From NCBI RefSeq assembly GCF_938002845.1, contig NZ_CALKZP010000058.1, positions 42,544-106,543 of the forward strand: 64,000 nucleotides of DNA, read 5' to 3'. Source of the DNA: an uncultured Campylobacter sp. GTDB taxonomy: Bacteria; Campylobacterota; Campylobacteria; Campylobacterales; Campylobacteraceae. Of this stretch, positions 34,031 to 42,715 are shown piece after piece. The notes under the pieces are model-generated. The model made no database searches, was not told where the DNA came from, and saw only the letters and a program-made list of their open reading frames with translations. A program made the position numbers and the translations under genes. The number at the start of each line of letters is the position of its first letter. Within the stretch, counting starts at the first letter, position 1.

Positions 34031-36125
34031 TGGCGCAGACCTTGTCGTTTGAAATTTCAAAGCGGAGTTTGCCGCTTGCCTCGGTGATTTTGATCGAAAT
34101 TTCATCGCCCGGGCGGATGAAATTTTTAAATTTTAAATTTTCTATCTTTTGCGTGCCGTCCAGCTCGTAACCGAGGGCTTTCGCGCAGATCAATACGAAG
34201 CGAAGCTGCATAAACGCGGGCACTAGCGGAAATCGCGCAAAGTGTCCGTCGAAATAAAAGTCGCTTGCACGCACCTTTGCGCGAAACTCATTCTCTGCGT
34301 TACGCTTGAAAACCGGCACCTCGTAGCGCTGCAGGGCACTTAAAAACTCCTTTTTGCTTAGCTTGCCCTGCTCGTTAAAAGGCAGCTTACTCGCGATTTT
34401 GAAGTAGCGCAAAATCGCGCCGAATTCGGGCCTCAAAAAGGCCTTCAGCTCGTCCGTGACGCCCTTTTTACCGCCTGTGCGAAATGCCTGCTCGCCACGC
34501 TTGCTAAGCTTGATAAGAGCTACGGCGCGGTTGCGCTGCGAGTGCAGATCAATCCTGCATTCGCCGATAAATTCATGCGAGCGAAGCTTGGCTTCGAGCA
34601 GATCGAGGCTCACGCGGTTTTCGTTGATTTTGACGGTACGGTCGCCGCGCCCTAAAAGCGTGATCTCGTCTGCGCGCACATAGCCGAAATCGCGGCTTTC
34701 GAAGCGCTCGCACCAAGGCGAGCTGATCGTAAACTCGCCCGTTTGCGAAAAATTGTCGGCGGGCTGCTTTGCCCTAAATTTATCGCAAAGCTCGCTCTCT
34801 TGCGTAAATTTATCGTCGTGTTTTGTTGCGATGATCGGTGCGGGGCTGTTTTTCTGGCCGGCTGCGGTTTCATCATTAGGGCCTGCATTAAATTTAGACG
34901 CCTGCTCGCCCGAACGGCTTGTGTCTTGCCCGTCCGCATTTTGCTCGCCCGCACAGCGCGTTTTAGGCTCTGCCATAGAATTTTCGCCGCAAGAGCTTGC
35001 CGTAAGATCGGTAGGATCGAAAGGCTTGTTCTCGCGTTTTGCCGCGCCGCTATCAATATCCGTGCGGACCTGCACGCTTACGGGAGCAAATTTCTTAAGT
35101 CCCGCGCCCTCGTTGCAAGCGATCACGCCAGTTTCGCTGGAGCCGTAAATATCGATGATGCGGGCATTGCTAAGCGCGCGCAACCCATCTCGGATCGCAG
35201 GACTTAGCGGCGCACCTGCGCTAAAAATGGTGCCCAAAGGCGCTATATTTGCGGCGTCTGCGTACTCGCACAGCGCGCCGAGCACCGTGGGCGAGCTGAT
35301 CAGCACGGCGCCCGCAAGATCGGCTGCGAGGATGATTTCAGGGTAGTTTAGACCGCCTTTTTGCGTGTGCGAGCCGCAAAGCAGCGGCACGAAGATGCTA
35401 AATGTGAGCCCGAACATATTTTGGTGTGAGACGCCCGATAAAAATCGATCGCTTGCGCGAAGACCGAATCTTTCTACCAAAAATTCCGCCTCTAAAACCA
35501 TATCGCGCAGGCTTTTTTCGATATTTTTCGCCTCGCCCGTAGAGCCCGAAGTTTTAATATAAAATTTTTGTTCCGCGCGCAGTAGGTGCAAAGAGATAGC
35601 CTCTTGCTCGCAGGGCGCGTGATTTTGCGGCGCGTTTTTAGATGAAATTTTAAGCGGAGATTTTCCCGTGCCCGGAGGCGAAATTTTTTCTAAATCATGC
35701 GGGCTGCGTTCATTTGGGCTTTGTGCTGCGGCGAGATTTGGAATTTTCACGTCGCCGCCGAGATGAAATTCGCCGCTAAATTTGGGCTCTCGTAGCAATA
35801 CGGGCGCAAAGCCCGCAATCAGCGCGCCGAAAAAAAACGCAATGAACTCCGCCGCGTCCTCGCCGTAAATTTCGATCATCGACGCGTTTTTTTGCTCTTG
35901 CGTCTGCGCTAGTTGCAGGATACGCGCGGTATCTGCGCCGCCGATAGAATTTTCCGCGCCTTTTAAATTTACGCTTGCCGCGCTGCTTTGGAGTTTGTCC
36001 GCGCCTTTTAAGTTTACCGCTTCGCTCCGCTTGCATCCTGTTTTTGCCAAATCGCGCGCAAGAGCCGCCGCAGCAAGGATTTCGCGCTCGTAAGGCTTCA
36101 AAGAATTAATCAAATTTTTTAACAT
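34011..36125 (-). CDS. acyl-AMP ligase fused to a hotdog dehydratase
   Basis: A 704-aa fusion. The N-terminal adenylate-forming domain has the P-loop TSGSTG (~residue 205), FGLTFSIFVPLL, and YGSSETGVIA; the core lysine region LSKKEFLSAL lies near residue 600. The C-terminal 110 residues are a hotdog fold with YFDGHFARFPLVPAFMQL, the FabZ-like active site (His in DGHF). It likely loads the aryl acid starter onto carrier protein and dehydrates 3-hydroxyacyl chains (ApeH plus ApeI functions in the E. coli scheme). Two low-complexity inserts break the ligase, at about residues 120-185 and 370-475. Neither disrupts a motif. Confidence 0.82.
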   Translation of the reverse strand: MLKNLINSLKPYEREILAAAALARDLAKTGCKRSEAVNLKGADKLQSSAASVNLKGAENSIGGADTARILQLAQTQEQKNASMIEIYGEDAAEFIAFFFGALIAGFAPVLLREPKFSGEFHLGGDVKIPNLAAAQSPNERSPHDLEKISPPGTGKSPLKISSKNAPQNHAPCEQEAISLHLLRAEQKFYIKTSGSTGEAKNIEKSLRDMVLEAEFLVERFGLRASDRFLSGVSHQNMFGLTFSIFVPLLCGSHTQKGGLNYPEIILAADLAGAVLISSPTVLGALCEYADAANIAPLGTIFSAGAPLSPAIRDGLRALSNARIIDIYGSSETGVIACNEGAGLKKFAPVSVQVRTDIDSGAAKRENKPFDPTDLTASSCGENSMAEPKTRCAGEQNADGQDTSRSGEQASKFNAGPNDETAAGQKNSPAPIIATKHDDKFTQESELCDKFRAKQPADNFSQTGEFTISSPWCERFESRDFGYVRADEITLLGRGDRTVKINENRVSLDLLEAKLRSHEFIGECRIDLHSQRNRAVALIKLSKRGEQAFRTGGKKGVTDELKAFLRPEFGAILRYFKIASKLPFNEQGKLSKKEFLSALQRYEVPVFKRNAENEFRAKVRASDFYFDGHFARFPLVPAFMQLRFVLICAKALGYELDGTQKIENLKFKNFIRPGDEISIKITEASGKLRFEISNDKVCASGRICL

Positions 36126-36645
36126 AAAATTTCCTAAAAATCATCTCGCCGCCGATCAGCGCGCCGATGAGGACGTATGAGATCGCGCCGCAATAAACGC
36201 TCCAATAAATTTTATCTCGCGGTAGCAGCAGCGCCGCGCTAAGCACGCCGTTTAGCACGAAAAATCCGAGCCAAACCTCGGTTAGCTTGCGCGTGTAGAC
36301 GCGGCCGTGCTCGTTGAGACCTGGCTGCTTCAAAAGCGCCAGGCGCGTGATCGCGGGCGTCGATCTTAGGCTGAACGCAAAAAGCGCCGCGAGCGAGAAA
36401 TTTATTATGAGCGGATACAGATACGCGAGCGCTCCGCCGCCAAATATGGCGCACAGCGCAAAAAATGCCGCGCACGCGCCCTTAATAGCGCGATCTTTAC
36501 TTTCAAAAACAGCTCGCGCTCCCCATAGCGCGCTCATCGCCGCGAGCAAGCAGACCCGCGCGCCGCCGTGCAAAAAATAGAGGCCGAAAGGGTAGAACAC
36601 GCTTAAAATTATGGTAGCTGTTTTTAAAAATATCGTTCGTCGCAA
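36106..36645 (-). CDS. COG4648-like membrane protein of the aryl-polyene-type cluster
   Basis: A 179-aa polytopic protein with about five hydrophobic helices. It resembles the COG4648 family of predicted membrane proteins that accompanies aryl-polyene clusters (ApeG type); the pattern GLNEHGRVYTRKLTEVWLGFFVLNG is typical. Molecular function is unknown. Its end overlaps the ligase gene by 20 bases. Its 5' side opens on a 0.7 kb gap before the carrier-protein genes, so it may need its own promoter or readthrough. Confidence 0.7.
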   Translation of the reverse strand: MRRTIFLKTATIILSVFYPFGLYFLHGGARVCLLAAMSALWGARAVFESKDRAIKGACAAFFALCAIFGGGALAYLYPLIINFSLAALFAFSLRSTPAITRLALLKQPGLNEHGRVYTRKLTEVWLGFFVLNGVLSAALLLPRDKIYWSVYCGAISYVLIGALIGGEMIFRKFYVKKFD

Positions 36646-37355
36646 TCTCTGTAATCCTTAAATTTAGCCGCAAGGGCTTGGTTTTTTTACCGCGGCAGCT
36701 TTAGCTTCGTCACAGCGGTTTTTAGCTTTACCGCGGCTGGCTAGGCTTTTGCTGCTGCGATTTTGGTTTTGCCGTGGCGGTTTTTGGTTTTGCTGCTAGT
36801 AGCGCAATCGGCGCGATTTATGCCGCGCCGAGATACTTTAATTTAACCTCGGCGTCACGGTTTTGTGCGCCATGCTTTTAAAATTTTAATTCGGCCGCGC
36901 CTGCCGCCTTCAAATTCTAGCCGCATCTTAAAATTTAGCTGCGCTTTAATTTAGCTCGCGGCACTGCGCCCGCGATCAGATCCGCTAAATTAAATTCAGC
37001 CGAAATTTTAAAATTTTGAAATTTTATGAAAACGACGGTCGCAAAAGAAACAACATCTTTTAAAATTTCAAAATTTCATTCAAGCTCGCGGATAAAAATT
37101 TTAGCTCGTAAAGCGCTTTACATACTAGCCTAAAAGCGGCAGACAAGCGGGCTTTAAGCCGCGCCGCTAAGCGCTAAGCCCGTAAAAGCCGTTCACCGCA
37201 CACCTTTGATAATATGTGCCGCACGTTATCAAACCGCCGCGCGCCGTCAAACAAACGACGCCGTATGTTTATCCGCTCGCCCGCTGCCCCGTGCCGCCGC
37301 AAAGTAAACTACCAAACCGCAACACCCGCGATCTTGCCGCGACGCACGGCAAAAT
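36646..37355. repeat. 710-base noncoding gap inside the biosynthetic operon
   Basis: Genes on both sides are on the minus strand and belong to one pathway, but nothing here is a gene. From 36678 to 36800 there are degenerate copies of a GGTTTTGCCGCGGCGGTTTTT motif, then AAATTTTAAAATTT words, then GC-rich sequence. No terminator or clear promoter was found. Confidence 0.55.
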
Positions 37356-37634
37356 TTAACTCTCGCCGCCCGTAGTCTCCACGCTCGCGCCCTGATCGAG
37401 CTTCGCTGCTACGGCATCCACGATGTCGCCAAGGGTTTGGATGTTTTTAAAATCATCGGGCATCAGCTTATAGCCCGTGTTTTTCTTGACGTAATCGACC
37501 AGATCGATCGCGTCGATGCTGTCGATCTGCAGATCCTCGTAAATTTTAGCCTCAGGCACGACCTTGCTCTCGTCGATCTCGAAAAGCTCCACAAGCGCCT
37601 TTTTTAAAATTTCAAAAATTTCATCTTTACTCAT
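37356..37634 (-). CDS. acyl carrier protein
   Basis: A 92-aa acyl carrier protein. The phosphopantetheine site is the Ser in LQIDSIDAIDLVDYV (residue ~41), the AcpP-type DS(I/L) motif. The 8-base overlap with the next carrier-protein gene shows translational coupling. Two different carrier proteins in tandem are a hallmark of aryl-polyene clusters (ApeE/ApeF). The phosphopantetheinyl transferase at 45.8-46.3 kb should activate it. Confidence 0.9.
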   Translation of the reverse strand: MSKDEIFEILKKALVELFEIDESKVVPEAKIYEDLQIDSIDAIDLVDYVKKNTGYKLMPDDFKNIQTLGDIVDAVAAKLDQGASVETTGGES

Positions 37635-37893
37635 TTTTACTCCTATTTTCGGCGATGTATTGCGCCAAAGACGCGACGGATGAGAAAATTTGCTTTAAAT
37701 TTTGGGTTTTTGAGTTAAGCACGATGCCGTATTTTTTCTGCACCAAAAGCCCTAGCTCCAGCGCATCGACCGAATCGAGCCCGAGCCCGTCGCCAAAAAG
37801 CGGTTCATCGTCATTTATGTCGCCGGGCGCTACGTCTTCGAGATTCAGCCCCGAAATGATCAGCTCCTTAAGTTCCAAAATTTCTTCGTTCAC
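37627..37893 (-). CDS. acyl carrier protein
   Basis: An 88-aa acyl carrier protein with the phosphopantetheine Ser in GLGLDSVDALELGLLV (residue ~39). Its start overlaps the acyltransferase stop (ATGA) and its stop overlaps the other carrier-protein gene. The two differ in sequence around the site (DSV against DSI), so they may serve different steps. Confidence 0.9.
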   Translation of the reverse strand: MNEEILELKELIISGLNLEDVAPGDINDDEPLFGDGLGLDSVDALELGLLVQKKYGIVLNSKTQNLKQIFSSVASLAQYIAENRSKNE

Positions 37894-38645
37894 AGATTCT
37901 CCTTTTCATATAGATTTGATATTTTTTCGTAGAGTTTGCGCACTCGGATCGGGTTTGGGCGATCCGGCTCAAAGCCCGTTAGATCCAGCGCGCACAGCTC
38001 GTAGAGGCTGTACTTCATCCGAACCTCGGGCGTATCGTACCATACTTGTCCTTTTTTTAGGCTTTTAGGATCCATTTTTATCGCGACGCAATTCATATTT
38101 TTTGCGAAATTTATCGCGATGTAAAATGCCGCTTTGTGCATGGCGATGCGATCCGCGGTGCGCGTGCCCTCGGGGAAGATGATTAGGCTTTCTCCTTGCG
38201 CAAGGGCGCTGCGGCACGCATCTATCATCGCTTCCGAGCCGGTGTTTGGGATGTAGCCCGCGGCTGCGATGGCGGCGGAGAGGAAGGGATTTTTGCACAG
38301 ACTTTCCTTGACTACGCAATTTGCGCGCCGCACGTGAGCTAAAAAGATCACCACGTCAAGCAAGCTAGGGTGGTTTGCGATGATGAGAGTACCGCTAGGC
38401 GGGAGTTTGCAGCGCCAGCTCACGCCGATGCTGCCGTAAAGTCGCGCTAGCAGCAAAAATATGCGCCACGAGATCATTATGAAATCGCGCACGAAATTTC
38501 GCACGACCTCTATGCGGTTTAGCCGCAGCAGCGCTACGGGGAGGAATAGTAGGTTGCCCATCATACACAGCGCGCCGAAGCTTGCGAAGCACAGCGCGAT
38601 GCCGATCTGTTTAAGCTTGCGCCTTAGCGGATCTGTCTGCTTCAT
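37890..38645 (-). CDS. PlsC-like 1-acylglycerol-3-phosphate acyltransferase homologue
   Basis: A 251-aa LPLAT enzyme. Catalytic motif NHPSLLDVV (NHxxxxD) near residue 91 and FPEGTRT near residue 158; one or two N-terminal hydrophobic helices. In aryl-polyene operons this gene (ApeD type) precedes the two carrier-protein genes, as here. Its ATG overlaps the stop of the repeat-rich ORF upstream (ATGA). Probably attaches the polyene acyl chain to a lipid anchor. Confidence 0.85.
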   Translation of the reverse strand: MKQTDPLRRKLKQIGIALCFASFGALCMMGNLLFLPVALLRLNRIEVVRNFVRDFIMISWRIFLLLARLYGSIGVSWRCKLPPSGTLIIANHPSLLDVVIFLAHVRRANCVVKESLCKNPFLSAAIAAAGYIPNTGSEAMIDACRSALAQGESLIIFPEGTRTADRIAMHKAAFYIAINFAKNMNCVAIKMDPKSLKKGQVWYDTPEVRMKYSLYELCALDLTGFEPDRPNPIRVRKLYEKISNLYEKENL

Positions 38646-39742
38646 CGCGCGGCGCCTCTTTCGGCGGGGATTTTATGCCTCTCGATGAGGATTTTACAGC
38701 TTTCGGCGATGATTTTGTGGTTCTCGGCGGGGATTTGATGGCTCGTCATGCGCGCGATCTCGATAAAATTTCTACGGCTTGCCGCTCGCTGCATCGTAGC
38801 GAAATTTTTGCGGTTTTCTGCGCGCGATATTTCGGCTTGCGGCGTGTGCCGAAGTAATAGAGCTTTTATGGTCTGAGCGGAGGCGACCTCGGTGCCGTGT
38901 ATGTGTCGAAGCAATAGAATTTCTGCGGCGCGCGGTAAACTGCGATTTTGTAGAATTCTCGCCGTTTGCCGTGCGCATTGCCTCGGTGAAATTTCCTCAG
39001 CTTGCCGCACGCTTCGTCGTGCGTGCCATTGCGATGGAATTTTTATCTTTTGCCGCGCGTATCGTTGCAGTAGAATTTCGGCGGTTTGCCACGCGCGCCA
39101 TTGCGACGGAATTTTTGCGAAGCGCCATATACGCTGTTTTGGCGCTATTGTATGACGCATCGTCTGATTAAATTTATAGCTCGCGGCGCCGCAAAATTTA
39201 AAATTCATCGCAACGCCTTGTCGTGTACATCCTGTGTGAACGGCTACTCTATTCATCGCGCGGCTAAATTTAAACTCGCAGCCCAAGCTTTGCTCTGCTA
39301 AATTTATGAAATTTGCAGCTCGCTGCGCGTACCGTTTCGGCTCGCCGCATCTGTCTTTATAGCGGAATTTTACGGTGTCTTCCAGGCACTGCTGCGGTAA
39401 AATTTTTATAGCCCGCAGCTCGCACCGTTTAGGCGGATTTTTTTGAGTTCGTTGCGTATGCCTCGGCGGCGTATTTTCGCAGCGCGCCTCATTGCAACGC
39501 GATTTGGCGGCGCACAGCACGCGCCCTTTCGGCGTGTTTTTAAGATGCGCCGTTTGGGAGAGCTCGTGTTTGATAGTGCGGCTAAATTTAAAACCTTCAT
39601 TATATCTGCGTTTGGCGGAGCGGCTAAATTTAAAGCTCGTCGTTCGCGCCTTTGCGGCTCCGCGTGGTCTGGGATTTTGATCAAATTTGCTCATCCCGCC
39701 GCGCTTGCTCATGCGATGAAATTTTACTATTTTAGCGCTCAC
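38642..39742 (-). CDS. repeat-derived basic ORF within the biosynthetic operon (doubtful gene)
   Basis: A 366-codon open frame with GTG start at 39742, AAGG nearby, an 11-base overlap with the upstream stop and an ATGA overlap with the downstream start, so it is wired like a gene. The product is not like a normal protein: very basic, rich in Arg, Gln, Cys and His, with a 12-15-residue imperfect period (AKIPSQWRAWQTAEILLQ, then IKIPSQWHARRSVRQAE). No domain is recognisable. It may be a spacer repeat that happens to stay open, or an expanded remnant of a gene. Either way it keeps upstream and downstream translation linked. Confidence 0.35.
   Translation of the reverse strand: MSAKIVKFHRMSKRGGMSKFDQNPRPRGAAKARTTSFKFSRSAKRRYNEGFKFSRTIKHELSQTAHLKNTPKGRVLCAAKSRCNEARCENTPPRHTQRTQKNPPKRCELRAIKILPQQCLEDTVKFRYKDRCGEPKRYAQRAANFINLAEQSLGCEFKFSRAMNRVAVHTGCTRQGVAMNFKFCGAASYKFNQTMRHTIAPKQRIWRFAKIPSQWRAWQTAEILLQRYARQKIKIPSQWHARRSVRQAEEISPRQCARQTARILQNRSLPRAAEILLLRHIHGTEVASAQTIKALLLRHTPQAEISRAENRKNFATMQRAASRRNFIEIARMTSHQIPAENHKIIAESCKILIERHKIPAERGAAR
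38690..39170. repeat. degenerate tandem repeat, about 39-45 bp period
   Basis: The DNA behind the basic ORF. Plus-strand units run GGAATTT(t/c)..G(c/g)(g/t)(t/c)TTGCC(g/a)CGCG...ATTGC(g/a), recognisable at about 39,030, 39,075 and 39,110, with more decayed ones leftward. Similar but more degenerate words continue to about 39.7 kb. Period and extent were estimated by eye. Confidence 0.6.
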
Positions 39743-41063
39743 GATCTTGCCTTAAAAAAGCTGCGATTTTGGCGGGATCTTTGACGTGCCAAAGATAGTC
39801 CAAAACCCCGTCGCTGCTGTGCCATTCGCGCTTGCCGGAGAGGATTTTAGCCAAAAATTCCACCGCGGTATCTAGCGGGATCTCGCCGCCCTCTTTAAAG
39901 CTTCGTAAAATTTCATTCTCGGCTCGCGGTTTTGGATTTTGTGTCTCTATGCTCTGTGTCGTCGCGTCCGCAATGTGCGGCGAAATTTCGATCTGCACGT
40001 CATCTCCGCGCTGAAGCACCAGAAGTAGGGCGCAGGCGAAGTCGCAGCGCTTCAGATAGTCGTTGTTTGCCTCCTCAAAATAGCAGAGCAGGGCGATTTT
40101 ATCGTTATCCGACTTGCATTCGCCGTCCTCGCCTGCTTCGTTCGCGTCCTGCGCGGAGCCGAACTCCCCCGCGCTTTCTTTCAGCCTTGCAGCGGCGATT
40201 ATTGCGCCGTTTTCGAGCGCGCACGCTGCTGAGATCGTCGAAATTTCGGCATGGTTTTGCGTAAAAATCGCATTTTGCGCCGCGATCGCGTTGAGTACGC
40301 TGACGCAGAAGCTCGAAGGCGAGACGCTTTCGTCCATCGAGCCGAGCAGGCTAAAACAGCGGTTGATCTCGCCCAGGCGCGAGCAAAAAACGAGCGGCAT
40401 CCCTTCGCGCTGCGTCGCGGAGCTTTGCATCGCATGATCGCAGGTTTCCGAGCGTTCGTTCGTTTTGAAATTTTGCCTTGTCGAATTTAAAGAATTTTCA
40501 TTTGTGAAATCTTGCTGCGCCGACGGGTTTTGTGCGGCGGCACGGCTTTTGCTTGCATCTAAATTTTGAGGTGCGAGATTTAAGGAGCTTTCCTCAGCTA
40601 AACTTTCCGGCGTATTTTGCGAAATTTCGCCTAAAAGCGAGATGCAAAGTTTTGCCCCGAGCCCCAAGCGGCGGCGCTGTAACGGCGGAATGTGCTCAAG
40701 AGCCGGCTGCTTCTTCTTCAAAGGCTCTAAGGTTAAAATTTCCTCTTTTAAGCGAGCGTGGGTAGAAATTTCTGAATTTTCTCCGGAGTTTTTTTGTAAA
40801 ACCCCATTTTCGCACGCTGCAAAATTTGAGGGATTTATAGAATTCTGCTTGAAGCCTGGAATATTTGTAAAATCTTGCGTAGAATTTAACGCGAAATCAT
40901 ACGTAAAATTTTGATTTGCATCGCAAGCGAGATCGGAATCTCCGCCTAAGTTTACTTCGGAAATTCCGCTCGAGCAAGCGGCGAAATTTTTATAAAGCTC
41001 CGCCGGCTCGCCCGAAATTATCGCGCTTGCGTACGCTACGCCGAAGCTTAGTTTATTTTGCAA
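39732..41063 (-). CDS. chain-length-factor-like ketosynthase (Ketoacyl-synt_2 type) with inserts
   Basis: A 443-aa protein of the ketosynthase chain-length-factor type (ApeC position). Family motifs: IPPLQRRRLGLGAKL near residues 120-135, VFCSRLGEINRCFSLL, and SPSSFCVSVLNAIAAQNAIF where a real ketosynthase would carry its active Cys; no catalytic Cys-His-His triad is seen. It should pair with one of the ketosynthases to set chain length. Two low-complexity blocks (about residues 35-115 and 155-215, Asn/Ser/Phe-rich) enlarge it well beyond the family norm of roughly 240 aa. Overlaps the gene before it by 11 bases. Confidence 0.72.
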   Translation of the reverse strand: MQNKLSFGVAYASAIISGEPAELYKNFAACSSGISEVNLGGDSDLACDANQNFTYDFALNSTQDFTNIPGFKQNSINPSNFAACENGVLQKNSGENSEISTHARLKEEILTLEPLKKKQPALEHIPPLQRRRLGLGAKLCISLLGEISQNTPESLAEESSLNLAPQNLDASKSRAAAQNPSAQQDFTNENSLNSTRQNFKTNERSETCDHAMQSSATQREGMPLVFCSRLGEINRCFSLLGSMDESVSPSSFCVSVLNAIAAQNAIFTQNHAEISTISAACALENGAIIAAARLKESAGEFGSAQDANEAGEDGECKSDNDKIALLCYFEEANNDYLKRCDFACALLLVLQRGDDVQIEISPHIADATTQSIETQNPKPRAENEILRSFKEGGEIPLDTAVEFLAKILSGKREWHSSDGVLDYLWHVKDPAKIAAFLRQDRER

Positions 41064-41475
41064 TATAGCCTCTTAGCGTGACGCCGTTCATTATCGAGCC
41101 TACGCCGCATTCAAACTCTTTGTCGCTCACGAAAACGTTTTTATAATAGTAGCTCGTGATGTTGACGACCTTGTTGCCGCCCTCTTTTTTGGCGCGGTCT
41201 TGAAAGCTAAGCAGTGCCGATAAAAACGCGCGGTTGCATGCGGCTTGATCGGTCTTGTTGACGCTATTTGTTTTTTTGTTCGAGCTTAGCTGCTGCGTGA
41301 TCTTTCTGCCTGCGGATTTGTTGCCGAAGTAGAATTTTATGTTCGGATCAAGCTTGGCTTTGGCGTCGGGCTCTGCGAGTGCCGCGGCGATCGGGAAGCG
41401 CACGATATCGTTCTTGGCATAAGCCGCATTAGCGACGAAAAGCGCCGCAACTGCGAAAAATAGAAATTTTTTCAT
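41053..41475 (-). CDS. small secreted protein of the aryl-polyene-type cluster
   Basis: A 140-aa periplasmic protein with a clean Sec signal (FLFFAVAALFVANAAYA). Two cysteines (residues ~80 and ~122) could form a disulphide. The C-terminal KVVNITSYYYKNVF...GVTLRGYIAK resembles the small exported proteins that sit beside aryl-polyene ketosynthase genes and are often mislabelled as excinuclease subunits. No molecular function known to me. It sits 10 bases after the ketosynthase gene. Confidence 0.65.
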   Translation of the reverse strand: MKKFLFFAVAALFVANAAYAKNDIVRFPIAAALAEPDAKAKLDPNIKFYFGNKSAGRKITQQLSSNKKTNSVNKTDQAACNRAFLSALLSFQDRAKKEGGNKVVNITSYYYKNVFVSDKEFECGVGSIMNGVTLRGYIAK

Positions 41476-41485
41476 TTTCTCTCCT

Positions 41486-42715
41486 TTAGTCGATAAATTT
41501 TTTAAAAATCAAAGAGGTGTTCACGCCGCCGAAAGCGAAGTTGTTATTCATAACGTAGTCCGTCTTTATCTCCTGCGGCTTCGTGAGGTACCTAAGTGGC
41601 GCGCACTGCGGATCGATATCTCGTAAATTTAGATTCGGATAGAATAGCCCCTCGTTCATCATCATCACCGAGATGAAGCTCTCTAGCGCTCCGCACGCGC
41701 CCAAAGTATGACCCAAATAGCCTTTATAAGAGCTCACTGGCGTTTGCGAGCCGAAAATTTCATGAGTCGCTATAGATTCTGCGACGTCGCCTTGTCTAGT
41801 CGCCGTAGCGTGGGCGTTTACGTGCCCGATGAGATCCGGCGAGATGGCGGCGTCTTTGAGCGCCAGCTGCATCGCCGCGCGCATAGTCTCGCTCTGCGGG
41901 CGGGTGATATGCGTGCCGTCGCAGGTCGTGCCGAAGCCCACTATCTCGGCGTAAATTTTAGCGCCGCGCGCAAGTGCGCTTCTGAGGCTTTCTAGCACGA
42001 ATATGGCGCCGCCTTCGCCCAAAACCAGCCCGTCGCGCGCTATATCAAAAGGCGCGGGGCTGAGAGTAGGGGTGTCGTTTTTACAGCTTGTCGCGTAGAG
42101 CTTATCAAATACGAATGCCTGGCTTGGGTGCAGCTCGTCCGCGCCGCCTGCTAGCATCATATCCGCAAGGCCAAATTTTATCGCTTCGTAGGAGTAGCCG
42201 ATCGCTTGAGACGCGCTCGTGCACGCAGAGCTCGTGGGGATGAGCCTACCTTTTAGTCCGTAGTAGATCGCGATATTTGCAGCGACGGTGTGAGGCATCA
42301 TCTTTACGTATGAGTTGGCGTTGAAGGTGCTATCCTTGCCATGCAAAATATCTATGACTTCGCCAGTAGCCTTTGCATCACCGCTACAGCTACCCGCTGC
42401 GACGCCCATACGACCGTCCTTTATACGCTCATCTTCCAAAAGCCCCGCATCCGCCAGAGCTTCACCCGCGGCATCTACGCCAAACATCGCTACCTTACCC
42501 ATCGAGCGGGTATCTTTGCGGCTCCAGTGCGCAGGCGGCGCATAGTTCGGTATCGGCGCGCCTAGCCTGGTGTTTAGCTCCTCGCCGAAGATATCCCATT
42601 CGCTCATATAAACTACGGCGCTTTTTTGCTGCGCCAAATTTTGCTTTATGCTCGCCCAGTTCCGCCCGAATGCACAGACATTGCCAAAACCCGTAATAAC
42701 TACTCTATTTAACAT
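41486..42715 (-). CDS. beta-ketoacyl-ACP synthase (FabF-like, ApeR position)
   Basis: A 409-aa elongating ketosynthase. Active-site Cys in SSACTSASQAIGY (~residue 164), first His in NAHATATRQGD, and second His in GYLGHTLGACGALE, so the Cys-His-His triad is complete; HATAT replaces the common HGTST. The C-terminal NNNFAFGGVNTSLIF is the family end motif. Condenses malonyl-ACP with the growing chain. It overlaps the ketoreductase gene by 7 bases. Confidence 0.88.
   Translation of the reverse strand: MLNRVVITGFGNVCAFGRNWASIKQNLAQQKSAVVYMSEWDIFGEELNTRLGAPIPNYAPPAHWSRKDTRSMGKVAMFGVDAAGEALADAGLLEDERIKDGRMGVAAGSCSGDAKATGEVIDILHGKDSTFNANSYVKMMPHTVAANIAIYYGLKGRLIPTSSACTSASQAIGYSYEAIKFGLADMMLAGGADELHPSQAFVFDKLYATSCKNDTPTLSPAPFDIARDGLVLGEGGAIFVLESLRSALARGAKIYAEIVGFGTTCDGTHITRPQSETMRAAMQLALKDAAISPDLIGHVNAHATATRQGDVAESIATHEIFGSQTPVSSYKGYLGHTLGACGALESFISVMMMNEGLFYPNLNLRDIDPQCAPLRYLTKPQEIKTDYVMNNNFAFGGVNTSLIFKKFID

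Noticed and set aside
36645..37355. A possible small RNA or riboswitch in the operon gap
   Set aside because: No conserved fold or terminator could be seen; only microrepeats.
38642..39742. CRISPR array as an explanation for the repeats
   Set aside because: Units are degenerate, contiguous and have no unique spacers; no cas genes are present.
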